This document shows positions 24,294-35,772 of a stretch of 64,000 bases of DNA, piece after piece. Both the position numbers and the translations under genes were made by a program. The notes beneath the pieces are model-generated. The model was not told the origin of the DNA. It was given only the letters and a program-made list of their open reading frames with translations, and did no database searches. Positions within the stretch are counted from its first letter, which is position 1, and every line of letters begins with the position of its first letter. Origin of the DNA: Seminavis robusta (lineage: Eukaryota; Bacillariophyta; Bacillariophyceae; Naviculales; Naviculaceae). Where the stretch lies: contig CAICTM010000283.1 of assembly GCA_903772945.1 (NCBI GenBank), positions 1 through 64,000 on the forward strand, read 5' to 3'.

Positions 24294-27200
24294 TTAGTTG
24301 GCAAACATTTGGAGCTTGCGATTCAACCAATCTTCCTGCAGGCACTTGTCCTTCTGACCAACAAAAAAAGTCTCCCCACCACAAACCGCATTTGGTCTTG
24401 CATTGACTCTCTGCTTCCCAAGTACAAGCTCAAGGTATGCAGTGTGCTTGAATTGTGACTTCACCTGCACCCCGTAGCATTCTGTGGTGTCCAAACAACC
24501 ACTGTAGGAAATTGAAAAGAAAGGAGCCGCACAGTCAACACTCATGTGGTGTTCATTACAAGTCTCATACACAGTTCCATCGTAATCCCCGTCAAGTGTG
24601 CTATCTGCATGGAGTGCGATGCCACTTTCTCCTTGATTAATCACCTTCAACAGGACCAACTCCATGGGCCCGCATGTCAACATCATCATGCTAAACAGCT
24701 CTGTACCTTCTGGGCAAGAGGCACAGCTTCCAAACTCCTCTCTGCCAAAAAGACCACTAAACGTCCCCTGAGCTACATTCACCCCATCCATAAAAATTGC
24801 ATACTGTCCAGGGGCGAGCAAGCCACGGTTGTCGTTGCTGTAAATTGTGAAGACATAGCAAGAATCAGCTGGGACACAGGTCTCCTCCAAGATAGTTGCG
24901 AATGTGTATTCTTGTGGGTAAGATTCTTGCTCAAACAGGATCTCCCCTGTGCTGTTGTTAACAAGATTCCACACAACATCTCCGGGGAGCCTATCAAGGG
25001 TCAGTGAAAGCCGTAGGAGAGACATGCCAGCGGGGCACTCCTTTCTTCCTGGCAGTGAGTACACCGCTGTGACTCCACCAATGCCATCTTCAGGAGCACC
25101 AATTGCCAGCTCCTTGCCATTAGAAGACAAGGCAATTGGGTAGTGGGTCGAAGGAAAAGGATCACTAACATCATCCCAGGATTCAGTTTTGGATTCCCAA
25201 ACAAGAACTCTAACCTTGGTACCAACCCTGAAGGCAACCGTAATTCCATCACCTGAGAGAGACAAGGCATTGTTCTTCTCGGGGCGCTCGTTGTAAATGC
25301 AACCAGTAGTGTTCATTGCTGGGGCAGCCCGAGCAATCCAATTGCCATCATTGTTTCGTGCATGAACATGAAGCTGAGTACCTTGGCAATTCGGGAAGCC
25401 ATGAGCCAGAACAGTGCCGTCTTGGTTCAATGCCACTGATAGTTCATAGCCCAGTGTGTTCAATTGAGACTCAAATCGGATCTCAGTCTCCATATTGTAG
25501 GAACCCACAATTCGACTCCATGCCATGACAACAATGTACTCATTTGTAGCCACACTAAAGCCCAGGTTTGTATCGAATTCCTTCATCTGTGTCTGCACAG
25601 CAAGCGTGCTACCATCGCCACTCAATGACAAGGAAGAGACATCAGCCAGGGAACCATTTCTTGTAACATTCAAGTCTGCTCGGAACTCAAATAATCCCTC
25701 TTGGGCCTCATAGACTCGAATCACATTGGGAGCCTCGCCAGCAGCAACAAGCAAAGACGTTGCAAGAACTGTACCATCTTTAGATAATGCAAATGCAAAA
25801 ACCAGTGGGAACTCTTGAGAACGGGTGCAACCCTCAAAGTTGCATTTGTAGATTTGAAGACGTCGGTAGGCATCCTGGACAGCAACAGTAAGGGGAGCTT
25901 TGAAGCTTGGATTGCTGACCACATTGAAGGGTCCAGAAGAGAGGCCCAGTACTCCTGCCCCAAATCTTGAGCCGGCATCCCCAATAATAGTGTCTCTGAG
26001 AACCCAGGAGGACCCAACCTTGTCATAGATGCGCACGCGGTCCTGGAGAATTTCAGAAACAGCTATCGACCCCATTGAAAGATCCATGGAATAACCAGAG
26101 AAAGAGCCAGCAGCTCCATTCAAGAGACTGCTTTGCCACTTGTTCTTTGGTTGCTCACAGTAGTAGTATCCCGTGCTGACGTAGCCATCCTCTTCAGCTC
26201 CACAAACATATTGGGATGTGCTCGCGCAACTGGACTCACAGCAATCACCACCATCCATTTTGAATTCAGGTAAATTGAAAAAGGGGTCACAGTGACCATT
26301 TCGCACTGAAGGAATAGAATGCAGCTGAGCATCACAGGTTATGGACTCCCATGGCTAGTGAAGCAATGACTTACCAGGAGGGATTTCACATAGACTCCCA
26401 AAGGAGTCAAGGGAGCAAACACATTCCCCAGCATTGCACTGTCCATCATAAAGACACGGGTTTGAAGATTCGTCACAGAGACGACAAAGAAACTCAGTAG
26501 AAATCTCATTTCCGATGCCTTGGTTCTCATTTTTTGTTGTTCTCTCTTTGGCTATTGCGTGGTACCAGGCAAAGCCAACTGGGGAGCTCAAGTCTCGATC
26601 TGTCCCTATCTCCATAAAGTCACTGAGAAAAGCAACAGAAAAGTTCGTGGAGAATCCTTTGTAGCCATGAAAGGAGTGCTTGAAATAGTTTCCTATGTCA
26701 TTCCCAACATCATCTTGACTGTCTGTGAGAGCATTGGAAGGGATCCTTCCTGCTTGTGGCAAGAAAACGGATGATGTCAAGGCCCAACGACCACCAGTGA
26801 ACATGACAACATCATATTCCCCATCACTGTATTCATGGATGTAGACTGGTCGGTGGTGAGCTTCCACCAATGCCCCATTCCCCAAGTCAATCGATTGGAA
26901 ATTGTCTGCCCAATCCCTGGTACTGGCAAACTTGTCAGTCCGAGCATCAATGGTGATCCAAGGGCAGGGGCTGACAAACTCACATCGGAGCCCGTACCAA
27001 CCATCTTCACAGTCACAGACAGCATTGCTGCAGGTTCCCTTCCCACCACAGTCATCGCTTCCTTCTGCATCCTCTTTGGTGCAGTCAAAGCAGAAGACAC
27101 TGAAAGGCTCCAGCACAACCTCCCGAAATGAGTCATCGCGGACAAACCATGGGCTTGCCACTGCCTCTGTGATATCATAAGCATCGGTTTCAGAGGATCT

Positions 27201-28735
27201 GGCAATCCAGTCACAGGGGTCTCCCTTCTCATTGCTGCCCCTTGATTCCACTCGAAATGTCCAAGCTTTGATGTCACTACAGTAGCCAAAGATACCTCGA
27301 CCAGGAGTATCAATCTCCAAAGAGCGTCGCTCCACATATTCCGCACGCCACTCCAGCCCCGAGCCTGCAGAGGAATCCAAATCGTATAATCCGTTGAACG
27401 TTCCTAGGGAGGGAACAAATTCATCTCCCATATTCACAATGATGGTGTTGCACATGTATTGGCCTGAAGTTCTAAAGGCCACAATAGTCACCCATCCAGC
27501 AACCAAAATAAGAAGAACAAGGAAGAACACCCCTGCCTTCCAAGATCTTTGTAGAAATCCTTGATCTGAAGCTGGTCTCTTTCGAACTCGAAAGGTTGCT
27601 ACATTATTGGCAGCCCCTTGAAGGCGGTTCCCAATGAAACCAGTTTTGGCAAGGGAGAACGCCACATCGTCAATGTTGGCCATGAATTCAAGTGCAGCAA
27701 AGTTGAGCATAATATCCAAGACTGTGTCAACTTGCATAATCAATACAAAGATTGTCACAAGCAGAAGAGAGCCCGCAAAGAGCTCAGCGGTACAGGACAA
27801 AAACCAAGTGGCATAGGTAGCGCCTGGATGCTCTTTCAGTACTTCGTGGTGAAAACCTTCTTTGAATCTGTTTGTTGGGCAGACATACATGCATATGGCA
27901 TCCTTTTAGATCGACTGAATCAAAATTAGGTTCGAGGCAACATAGCAGAAGAAGATAACGTACTTGGAGACTGCCCCAATGAGGTCTGATTGGAAAGCAA
28001 CGGCTTGGAAAAGCGCGACTCCTTGAGCAATTGTGACACTCACATCGACCATGGGGGGCAAGTTGAGCCCAGTAGTGCCATCCCAGTCGATGACATCAAT
28101 CATTGTCAGCAAAATTGTCGTGATCTTTTATAACACGAAATGAGTCAAGATGATTAGAAGCAATCCATGTTGTGATTGAATGAAGCTAGGGCAACACGAG
28201 TACTTACCTGAAGGAAATAGACAAATGCAGCATACCAGAATGCAAAACTGTTGACAGGACACAAGTAAAAGAGAGAGTAGGTGCTTTCACCATAGGGATT
28301 GTGCCATTCTATCTCCTCCTTCTCCTTTTCATTGAAAAACGTCTCTATATCTCGTTTGGACATGTACATGCTGGACATTAAGGCAGCTTCTTCCTTTTGT
28401 GCCGCAGGTTTCAAATCAAAATCAAATTCCATCTCATCATGGTCGTCATCATCAGCATCAGTATCAGTATGACCAATTATGGCAGGTTTTAGCAGTTGCG
28501 CAAGCTCCTCGATATCCTTGGGTGTGAAACTTTCCAAAATGGAAGAAGTCCCAGCATTTGAGGTGGCAGATGATGAGAAAGTGACATTGTTGGATGATCG
28601 GGATCTACTCCCCGGCGGGATCTCAATATATTTGCTTTTAGGCGTGCCATCATTGAGATCTTCTTCAACCAAGAATACACTGTCCACATCTACTTCTCTC
28701 TCATATTTCGGCCTCTCTGCAGATGAAAGCGTCAT
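24294..28735 (-). CDS. Large multi-pass membrane protein with EGF-like, LNR-like and propeller-like ectodomain
   Basis: Four exons (28735-28208, 28124-27964, 27867-26375, 26305-24294) close in frame to 1,397 residues; introns are 83, 96 and 69 nt, all GT-AG. Residues 1-153 are cytosolic and acidic. Membrane segments lie near 154-187, 202-222, 246-285 (a long or double pass) and 341-361. The ectodomain has a Cys-rich EGF-like unit (about 489-525, CDCEDGWYGLRC), a second one (about 690-727, CVCSLDSFGSLC) and, right across the last exon junction, an LNR/Notch-like motif (NGHCDPFFN...DGGDCC). After that come repeated SLSGDGSTLAV / ALSKDGTVLAT / ALSSNGKELAIG strands, which suggest a beta-propeller. 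It matches a large diatom family I know only as uncharacterised; a sensor or adhesion role is inference. Confidence 0.9.
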
Positions 28736-31612
28736 TGTGATCTGTATTTTCTACTGGACCGCACGTGTGGATCAGGCCAAAAAGCACAGCGATCGAGTGA
28801 CAATCTCGTGTGCAGCGGGCTTGTCTCCTATAGAAACTGAAGTCTTCTATTGTGTGACAGTTCTAACTAAGGCTTTCACAACAGGATCGGGTGGCTTCTA
28901 ATACCGTTAACAAGTTTAAGACTGTCTCTCCAATAATAAGTATACCCCCGTTGGCATGAGACAACCATGCAGTCGCATCCATGCATTGCATGAGGCCAGC
29001 TTTTTTTGCTGCTCTGAGAGCGGAAGCATCACATTGCCACCGAGGTTCGCTGGCGGCTCTGCTAGTTCAGTAAGGTGGGGTAAATCGAATAACATAATTA
29101 CAAATACATATAGATCTACCAGCAAAAAGGTAATTCATATCTTCAACCCTATATTTACTCGGACTACCCATACTTAGCCTTTTTACACGAATGGCGACGT
29201 AAGATAATCTTGTCCTCGCCGTGGAACCTCGGAGATCGTGGGCCAGCTCGAATGATCATCACCACCAGCAGTCCACAGGTATCGGTATCCAGCCACCTTG
29301 ACTGTTTGATTGCCGTGGGAATGGTTCTTGCTGTCTTGGTGGAGGAGCCTGTAGGCATCCAAAACGCCCCTCCTAGCTAGCTAGTGCCACCTTGAAAGTA
29401 CTTAGGACTTCCTTACGTCGTGTCATCGCGATTGAGGAGGAGTTCCCTTGTAACACCAGCAGACATGGGAAATGCTACAAAGATACAAAGATAGCAAAGA
29501 TGCGGCATCGAACTGTGTGCGACTCCGATTTTCATTTCAAGAGTGGCTGCCATTGACAGGCATACGGTAAAGGTGAGGCCAGGCCAGGCCAGGCGAGGGG
29601 ATTCGATTCGGTTCGAGTACTAGTATCCGTGAGAATACACCAACTTCGGCCCATCTCCTGATGACATCTGGCGACAAGAGCTTACTATCAATAGTGTTAG
29701 TACGACACCGGTACCATGCTTACGTGTTCATTAATTTTGGTTCGTCGTCGACTGCGCCTAACTACGAACAAAACTTGCTGGATGGGCTAGGCCGGGCTGA
29801 TTTCCACCTACCAGCTCCTTTACAAGAGACTTCATGAGTCTTCCCCGTACCGAGGCATTCGTCTCCCAACGAGAGCATCCTTTGTACAGTACCAGTACCA
29901 CCTGTCGTGATCCTCCCTTGGACTTACATGGGGCATCACGGAGGAAGCAGATTATTGGTTGACATCGGTTCTTCTTATAGCTGGTGCGACTACACGTACG
30001 CCGTCGTCATGAATGTCTCGTTTTCGTTGTTCAATACCCAGACGTTCAAGACTTATGTATTCCCATGCAGGAATTTGCAAACATCCAAGAGATAAAGACG
30101 AAAGGGGATGCCTTATATTCCAAGGTCAGGTAGTCCTACAGCTTTTCATCGTGATTCTGGCACCAATCCATAACACCACGAGCAAGACATCTGACAAGAA
30201 GGAGGAGATAGTTTTTCCATCGTCGTCGCACTTCGTCAAAGTGACACTCGACATCTTGGTGTGTAATGGTATCTCTCTACCGCAATTGGTCACGTGGTGC
30301 CATTTTGGTTGACATGGCCGAGAACAAACTTTCCACGAGGCATACTCGATTCGACTTATCGATCGACCAGCTTGCTATAGATACTAGGGTAGCAAGCTGC
30401 AAGTAAGTAGCTGGTCCTCTGCAGAGGCCTGCACAGATTGCATTACCAACTTGGCAGTTATGCTCAGTTTAGCTCTGAAAGACGTACAATCACGATTCTT
30501 TCGTCTGTATAGCTCATGTTTGAGAAGCACATCAGCCAGCCAGCCAAGGAAATATGTACTCCGGAGTATGTATGTTTGACCCCCTGGTTGTTGTGCATGC
30601 AAGCCCAAGGAATTCAGTTTTGCCAGGAACTCAATCTCACTGGGAATCGCCGCATCTGTTGCCTTGACCTCGAATGACGCAAGTTGGCTGGTCTTGTTTG
30701 GAAACCCCTTACCATCGCATTCGGCCATGTGCACTCACAGGCCATATCCGATAGTTGGAACTTGATGGCAGGTTGCCTCTCGTTGCAATGACTTCAGAAA
30801 GCCATTGAGTTTTTTAAAAAGGGTTTTCCATGGTCCATTTCATCCTGTTTGATTTTGCTTGGAAGACTTGAACTTCCGGTTCATCATGGTCGTTGCCCGC
30901 AGCATCTTGTAAAGATTGGCCCAGTGTGGCTTCATTCTGCTCAAAGTCACAAAAAGCCTGTCTGTTCTGTCAAACTCTTGAAAACTGGAGCAGCAGTGAA
31001 GGAAGTCCCGCCCTGGACACAAGCCTGTGAACTGTACAGAGTACAGAACGAGGCGAGAAGCCAGCCACATGGACCACCAGAGCTGACATGATCCAAACTC
31101 CTTTTCAGTTTTCACGGTTGTTGCTTGGTGCATGGTTTATACAAGACAATCGACGGCCACGGAACTGGCCTGACCTTGGTCGTCCCCTGCAGTGGCTACG
31201 AATTCCCGTGTAGAAACAGTGCGCATTATAAACAACCCATCGTACGCCATAGCACAGCAACGTGCGGACCCAAGACCCAAACCCTGTGTACATCTCCAGT
31301 CTACTGAATACTGCATATGCGACACTACGTGTATAAAGGCCATCAGACAATGGCATTTAAATTAAGGGCATACAGAAAGGAAACAATGAAAGCAAACAGG
31401 AGTGACAGCTGTGACATAAAATCCTGCAAGTGGTTATTCTCTTCCTCGCTGTCAAAATCTTCCTGACCGGCACTGGGATCAACAGGAGCACACCGGGATG
31501 CACTGTGTTACCTTGGAAAAGGTTATCTTTGATAGACTCTCCAGTGGGAGTTTCTCACCCCACGGTCTAACCAGGCGTTTCTTCACCTCCATCCTCGTCG
31601 TCCTAGATTGTC
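28736..31612. other. Intergenic, no gene recognised
   Basis: Short frames on both strands (for example 30384-30734 minus) have no known domain and no supporting splice sites. Contains a short CCAGG-type repeat at about 29577-29594. Confidence 0.45.
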
Positions 31613-31866
31613 TCAGATATCATCATCATTGTCATCCGTGTCATCAAAATCCATCATGTCGACCTCTTTGTCGAGGTACTTGTGCATGGAAAGACGCTTC
31701 TTGTATTGCATGGCATAGACCAAAGCCACATCCTCCTTTACCAAGAAAGGCAGGAAGTGATGCGCCATCTCAGTCTTACAAACAGCCTTCTGAAGGAATG
31801 TGGGATAGGCGAGGAACTGAGAAACTTGGCCGGAGTCGAACGGACTTCCAATGCGTCGATGAATTC
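31613..31866 (-). CDS. Orphan 3' exon of an unrecognised gene
   Basis: A strong acceptor (TGCTCTTGCAG) at about 31867 is followed by a frame open to a TGA at 31615-31613. It reads IHRRIGSPFDSGQVSQFLA, then KTEMAHHFLPFLVKEDVALVYAMQYKKR, and an acidic end DFDDTDDNDDDI. The composition is protein-like and the acidic tail is typical of a true C-terminus. Upstream minus-strand stretches (32520-31880) contain open pieces such as GPLVPGRRDRGGISAEKALSLRERQ, but I cannot chain them convincingly. It could be a genuine multi-exon gene or a remnant. Confidence 0.4.
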
Positions 31867-32791
31867 CTGCAAGAGCATGAGAGTGAAAGGTAATCCAAGA
31901 AGAATGAGGCTGTATCGACCAACCATCCCGTCTCTTCTTTGGTGGTCCTTAGAGTTGGTATGGGGAATCGTGAAAGAGATACTGTTTCGAAGGGAGCAAC
32001 ACATGGGAGGTTGGATGCCTCAGAGTCTGGCAGCAGGCCACACGCATAGACCAGAGTGCACTTTTCCTGGGGTGTTCCTCCGGCTACCATATACCGGTAG
32101 CCTACCAACCTTCCCACACCTTGGTCGGCCCTGTCTTCGCTGATTCAAAAAGAGCTTTGAAACCCACAGCACAATTACTGAACGATGACGAGAGCTGCAT
32201 AAGCACAAGCAAGGGCTATGCTCAACCTGGCAGAGATGAAAGAGCGAACCACATAGTAGGGCTTGGACCACCTATGAGCCATGCAAAAGCTGGGAGAGCC
32301 GTTGGAGAACAGGAGTAGCTTGGGCAGCAAAGAGGCCACCAGCAGAAACAACAAAGGGGTGAAGTGTCTGCATTGTGCAGTGAATTGAGCCTGGTACCTT
32401 GTATTCTTCTGCCTTTCCCGCAGAGATAGGGCCTTCTCAGCAGAGATGCCACCACGGTCTCGACGACCAGGGACCAGGGGACCCAACATCCACGAGGACA
32501 CGAATGGTACCCGGATGCCAAAAGCTGTAAAATAATACGTGTCGGCAGGCGTGAGCAGCAGGGCTTTGCTTCATTCTTAGAAAAGGGTGCATGGGCGCCT
32601 GCGTGCTCGAGCAGCCCCGACTCGATTCCTCACTTTTGTTCTTTTCGAGTCTTGGATCTGTTCCATGGATCTTGGGAACTGTGACCACAAAATAAATCGA
32701 AAGCACATTTCAAAACACTCCGTGGTTTCGGAAGGGCAACAAACAAACACACAATTCTACTACCGTATCTATTAATATCTTTTCGACAATC
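31867..32791. other. Unresolved stretch, possible upstream exons on the minus strand
   Basis: Open minus-strand pieces in all three frames between 31880 and 32520, none with a start or a recognised domain. They may be upstream exons of the orphan exon at 31613-31866. Confidence 0.3.
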
Positions 32792-33350
32792 ATGCCAAAC
32801 CTTTCCAACATTATTTTCGTGGAGCTGCAAAATCCAGACGCTGATGCAGTGCTTGATTCCTTGAAAACTCTGAACAACTTGACATGTTGGCGTCAGGGCG
32901 CTGATGAGGACAACAAGAAAAACCGCGAGGAAGCCAACGAGCTGGGTTTAGTAGGAAGAACAAGCAGCCGGAGGCTGATGCCCTCAACTGTCAAAAAGAG
33001 ATTTGATTGGATTCCCCAATCGAATCCTTAACATCTTTGGTCAAATCCTTTACCGTGTTCAACTGGACACACTAGCAAGTCTCCATAGCCAGCCAGTCAG
33101 TAAGGGTCCAAAGTACTGTGTCCAACAGAACACACAATATCAATCCCTATCCTTAACAAGGAAAATGTCCCTTATGTCTTTGGCAAAACTTACACCGTGT
33201 TTATCTGGACACACTAGTGAGTCTGCATAGCCAGCCAGAACTGGTACCCATATGTTGAAACTACTGTGTCCAGCTGAACACACAATATTAATCCCTATCC
33301 TTAATGAGGAAAGTGTCCCCTATGTGACCAAAACAGCTGCAACAAACACA

Positions 33351-33398
<48 letters not shown>

Positions 33399-33986
33399 GC
33401 GATAAAAGTGTGAAAGACCCTCAGTCCGTTGAGGGCAATTACAGTGGGTCTACTGAACAAATGGAAGGATAACCAAACAGTTCTGTACTGGGCAATCAAT
33501 TTGTTCGATGACTTGTTTTTCGATAACGCCAAAAATGAGGAGGCAGCAAAGCTGTTTATCAATGCGGGAGGACCGACAGCCGTAGCGGACGCCATGAAGA
33601 AATTTCCCGATAATGAAGGTATTCAACAGTTTGGTATTTCAGTCATGTACTTTTGTTTCAATAGTATGAAAGTCGATAATCCGAAACGGGTGGATGCCGT
33701 GAGAAGCTACGTCCAAGACATTGATGGTATTCCCATAGCGGTCAAGGGCATGAAGCGGTGGCCCGACAACATGTCCGTGCAAGAATTCGGATGCAAACTG
33801 TTTTCTGGAATCATCTACGACGAAGATAAGTATGATCATGCGATGGTGGAAAAGTCCGCTGTGGCGGCTGTTTCCACAACTATGCAGAGGCACTGGAACA
33901 ATCATTCCAATAAGTCTGTCAAGATCGCGGCATGTCGTTTCATGAACGAAATGTTCAGAAATTATGGCGAGAATTGGTCGCCCTAA
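32792..33986 (+). CDS. ARM-like repeat protein
   Basis: Exon 1 starts MPNLSNIIFVELQNPDADAV and runs to about 32953 (LNNLTCWRQGADEDNKKNREEANEL). The second exon, about 33410-33986, reads LRAITVGLLNKWKDNQTVLYWAINLF, then GGPTAVADAMKKFPDNEGIQQFGISVM, DGIPIAVKGMKRWPDNMSVQEFGCKLF and ends YGENWSP. The GGxxAVxxAMKxxPDNxxIQxFG pattern is an armadillo-type helical repeat common in diatoms; these mediate protein binding. A phase-0 join (TTA|GTAGGA to GAAAG|ACC) is possible, but the exact junction is not resolved. The gap holds a 137-bp imperfect tandem duplication and a CA microsatellite. The protein would be short, about 245 residues. Confidence 0.7.
33043..33392. repeat. Imperfect 137-bp tandem duplication and (CA)n inside an intron
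   Basis: Two diverged copies, about 33043-33180 and 33181-33318, share ACACACAATAT, ATCCCTATCCTTAA and CATAGCCAGCCAG words in the same order. A (CA)n run of about 46 bp follows (33347-33392). Confidence 0.8.
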
Positions 33987-34965
33987 AGAATAGACTATAC
34001 CGCGTTCCTTCATCATGCAAAAGCTAGGTGCTGTTTGCCGGCCAACCAATGCCGAACCTGCCTTTGGATCGGTTACTTCGAAGTCTAAAATGATAGATCT
34101 CTTCCCTTATCTCACATCTCCAAACTACATGTAGCTAGTAAGCTAATCACACTTTCAATTCCCATTCTACATGGGTGACCCGGACGTGGTGGGGCCTAGC
34201 TTTCACAGCACGGACAGCCCACAATGTTCATCAACCTCTGCTCACTGAGGTCAAGCGGGCCGGCAATGAAAACCAATCAGCAGCCCAACAGAAGGAGGAT
34301 GCACAGACAGGGGAGGATAAGGAGTAAATAGAGGCAGCGGGGAGAGGGCAGGGCACCACAATCATTGCATGGTTCGCGGCTCATCCACTGCTCACAAGCT
34401 GGCGATCTTTGGCGTGAGGAATACCAGCAAGCCAGCTGGCTTGTTTAGTACTGGTACTGGGTCGACTCAAGTTCAATGTCCGGTAGATGCGGTAAATGAA
34501 TCTTTTGCAATGGGGTATTTTAATACTACGGTAGTACATACATGTACATATACTGGTACCAGCAGTCAGTCTTGGGTGGACTGCCGCCGCCCTTCCTTCC
34601 CACAAGCTTCCGGTCCTCCACCAGCTGCCGCGTTTGGATCAAAGACATCCGTCGGCTGCAGCTGCCATGGGATATTGTTGTATGTCTTTGTCTTTGGCGA
34701 TGGCTTGACGCAGTTAGTTGTTATAGTTGTTGTTCTGCTCTCCATCTATGGTTGCTACCTCCGTACGGTATCGTTTGTTCCTTGCTAGCTAGTATGTCAT
34801 AGCTATTAGTACGGTACTAGTAGAGCCACAAAGGCAGCCAAGTACAGGTTGATAAAAAGTAGAGTAGTACACGTTCTTCTAAGTTAGTTGTGTTACAGGA
34901 ATAATACTAATGAATCAACAAGGACACAGAGGAAGTATGAATGAAGGGCATCTTTAGAAGACCTT
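33987..34965. other. Intergenic between ARM-like and RING genes
   Basis: No gene recognised. The genes on either side converge, so this region should hold both 3' ends. Confidence 0.5.
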
Positions 34966-35772
34966 CTAAGCATGCATGTCCTGGTCCTGGTCGTGGTGAT
35001 ACTGATTGTGTTGACTGGTGGTGGTAGTAGTGGTAGAATCATCGCTATCCGTGTCGGATGGCTCTGGTTGTGGCTTTTCTTCTTCTTCTAGGTGGGCGTC
35101 CAGATACGGTCGCCTGCATGTAGGACAACCTTCTTGTCGTTGCAGCCAGTTTTCAATGCATTGCTTGTGGAACTTGTGTTTGCAGTCTGGATGGTTGGAG
35201 ATACTGACCATTTCCTTGTCTTGAAAGGCTTCAATGCAAATGCAGCACACGTGTTCGTCTTGTTCTTCTTCTGCAATGACAACTCCCGCCTCCAAGTCTG
35301 GTTCCTCCTCATCATCAGTACTATCAGTACTACTAGCATTACAGTCTTCTTCAGCAGCAGTAGCTTCAGCAGAAGTCCACTCGACGAGTTGAAGTTTCTC
35401 TTGAATGGTTTGCGTTCGAAGATGACGTTTGCGTTCTTCTTCTTGTTGCTGTGCGTCTGCGAATGCCCGAGCATGCCGTCGTCGTTGCACTCGTTGCACA
35501 CAGAGCATGATCATGAGACCCAACAGCACCACGCCCGTCACGGAGAGCGCCACTTCGGCCACCAAGGAAGATGGAGAAATACCGGTTGTAGTCAAAGTAT
35601 GAGACGCAATAGTGGCACTTTCGGCGGAAATAATGGGAGCCGCTGTAGTAAACGACACGGTCGTGTACGTCTTGATACCATTAGTACTACTAGTAGCAGT
35701 GGTACCATCCGATGCTTCTTCTGCCGTGGTAGTTTCAGCCGCCGGCTTGGAAGGAGAGTAGATAAAGGGCAT
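34966..35772 (-). CDS. RING-H2 transmembrane protein, probable E3 ubiquitin ligase
   Basis: Single exon, 268 residues. Residues 1-68 are Ser/Thr-rich and likely lumenal or extracellular. A membrane segment spans about 70-92 (VAEVALSVTGVVLLGLMIMLCV), followed by a basic stop-transfer run (QRVQRRRHAR). After an acidic stretch comes a complete RING-H2: C176-x2-C179, C197-x-H199, H202-x2-C205, then C216-x2-C219 with PTCRRPY. All eight zinc ligands are present. The tail is Asp/Ser/Thr/His-rich. The layout matches ATL-like and other membrane RING ligases, which take ubiquitin from an E2 at a membrane. Substrate unknown. Confidence 0.95.
   Translation of the reverse strand: MPFIYSPSKPAAETTTAEEASDGTTATSSTNGIKTYTTVSFTTAAPIISAESATIASHTLTTTGISPSSLVAEVALSVTGVVLLGLMIMLCVQRVQRRRHARAFADAQQQEEERKRHLRTQTIQEKLQLVEWTSAEATAAEEDCNASSTDSTDDEEEPDLEAGVVIAEEEQDEHVCCICIEAFQDKEMVSISNHPDCKHKFHKQCIENWLQRQEGCPTCRRPYLDAHLEEEEKPQPEPSDTDSDDSTTTTTTSQHNQYHHDQDQDMHA

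Noticed and set aside
23849-24297. Overlapping plus-strand frames before the large membrane-protein gene
   Set aside because: Two overlapping frames with no domain or start context; likely chance.
30384-30734. A 116-codon minus-strand frame
   Set aside because: No domain, no neighbours and no splice partners; composition does not distinguish it from chance.
34163-34200. 5S rRNA-like run (ATGGGTGACCCGG)
   Set aside because: Only a short stretch resembles 5S rRNA; the rest of the molecule is absent.
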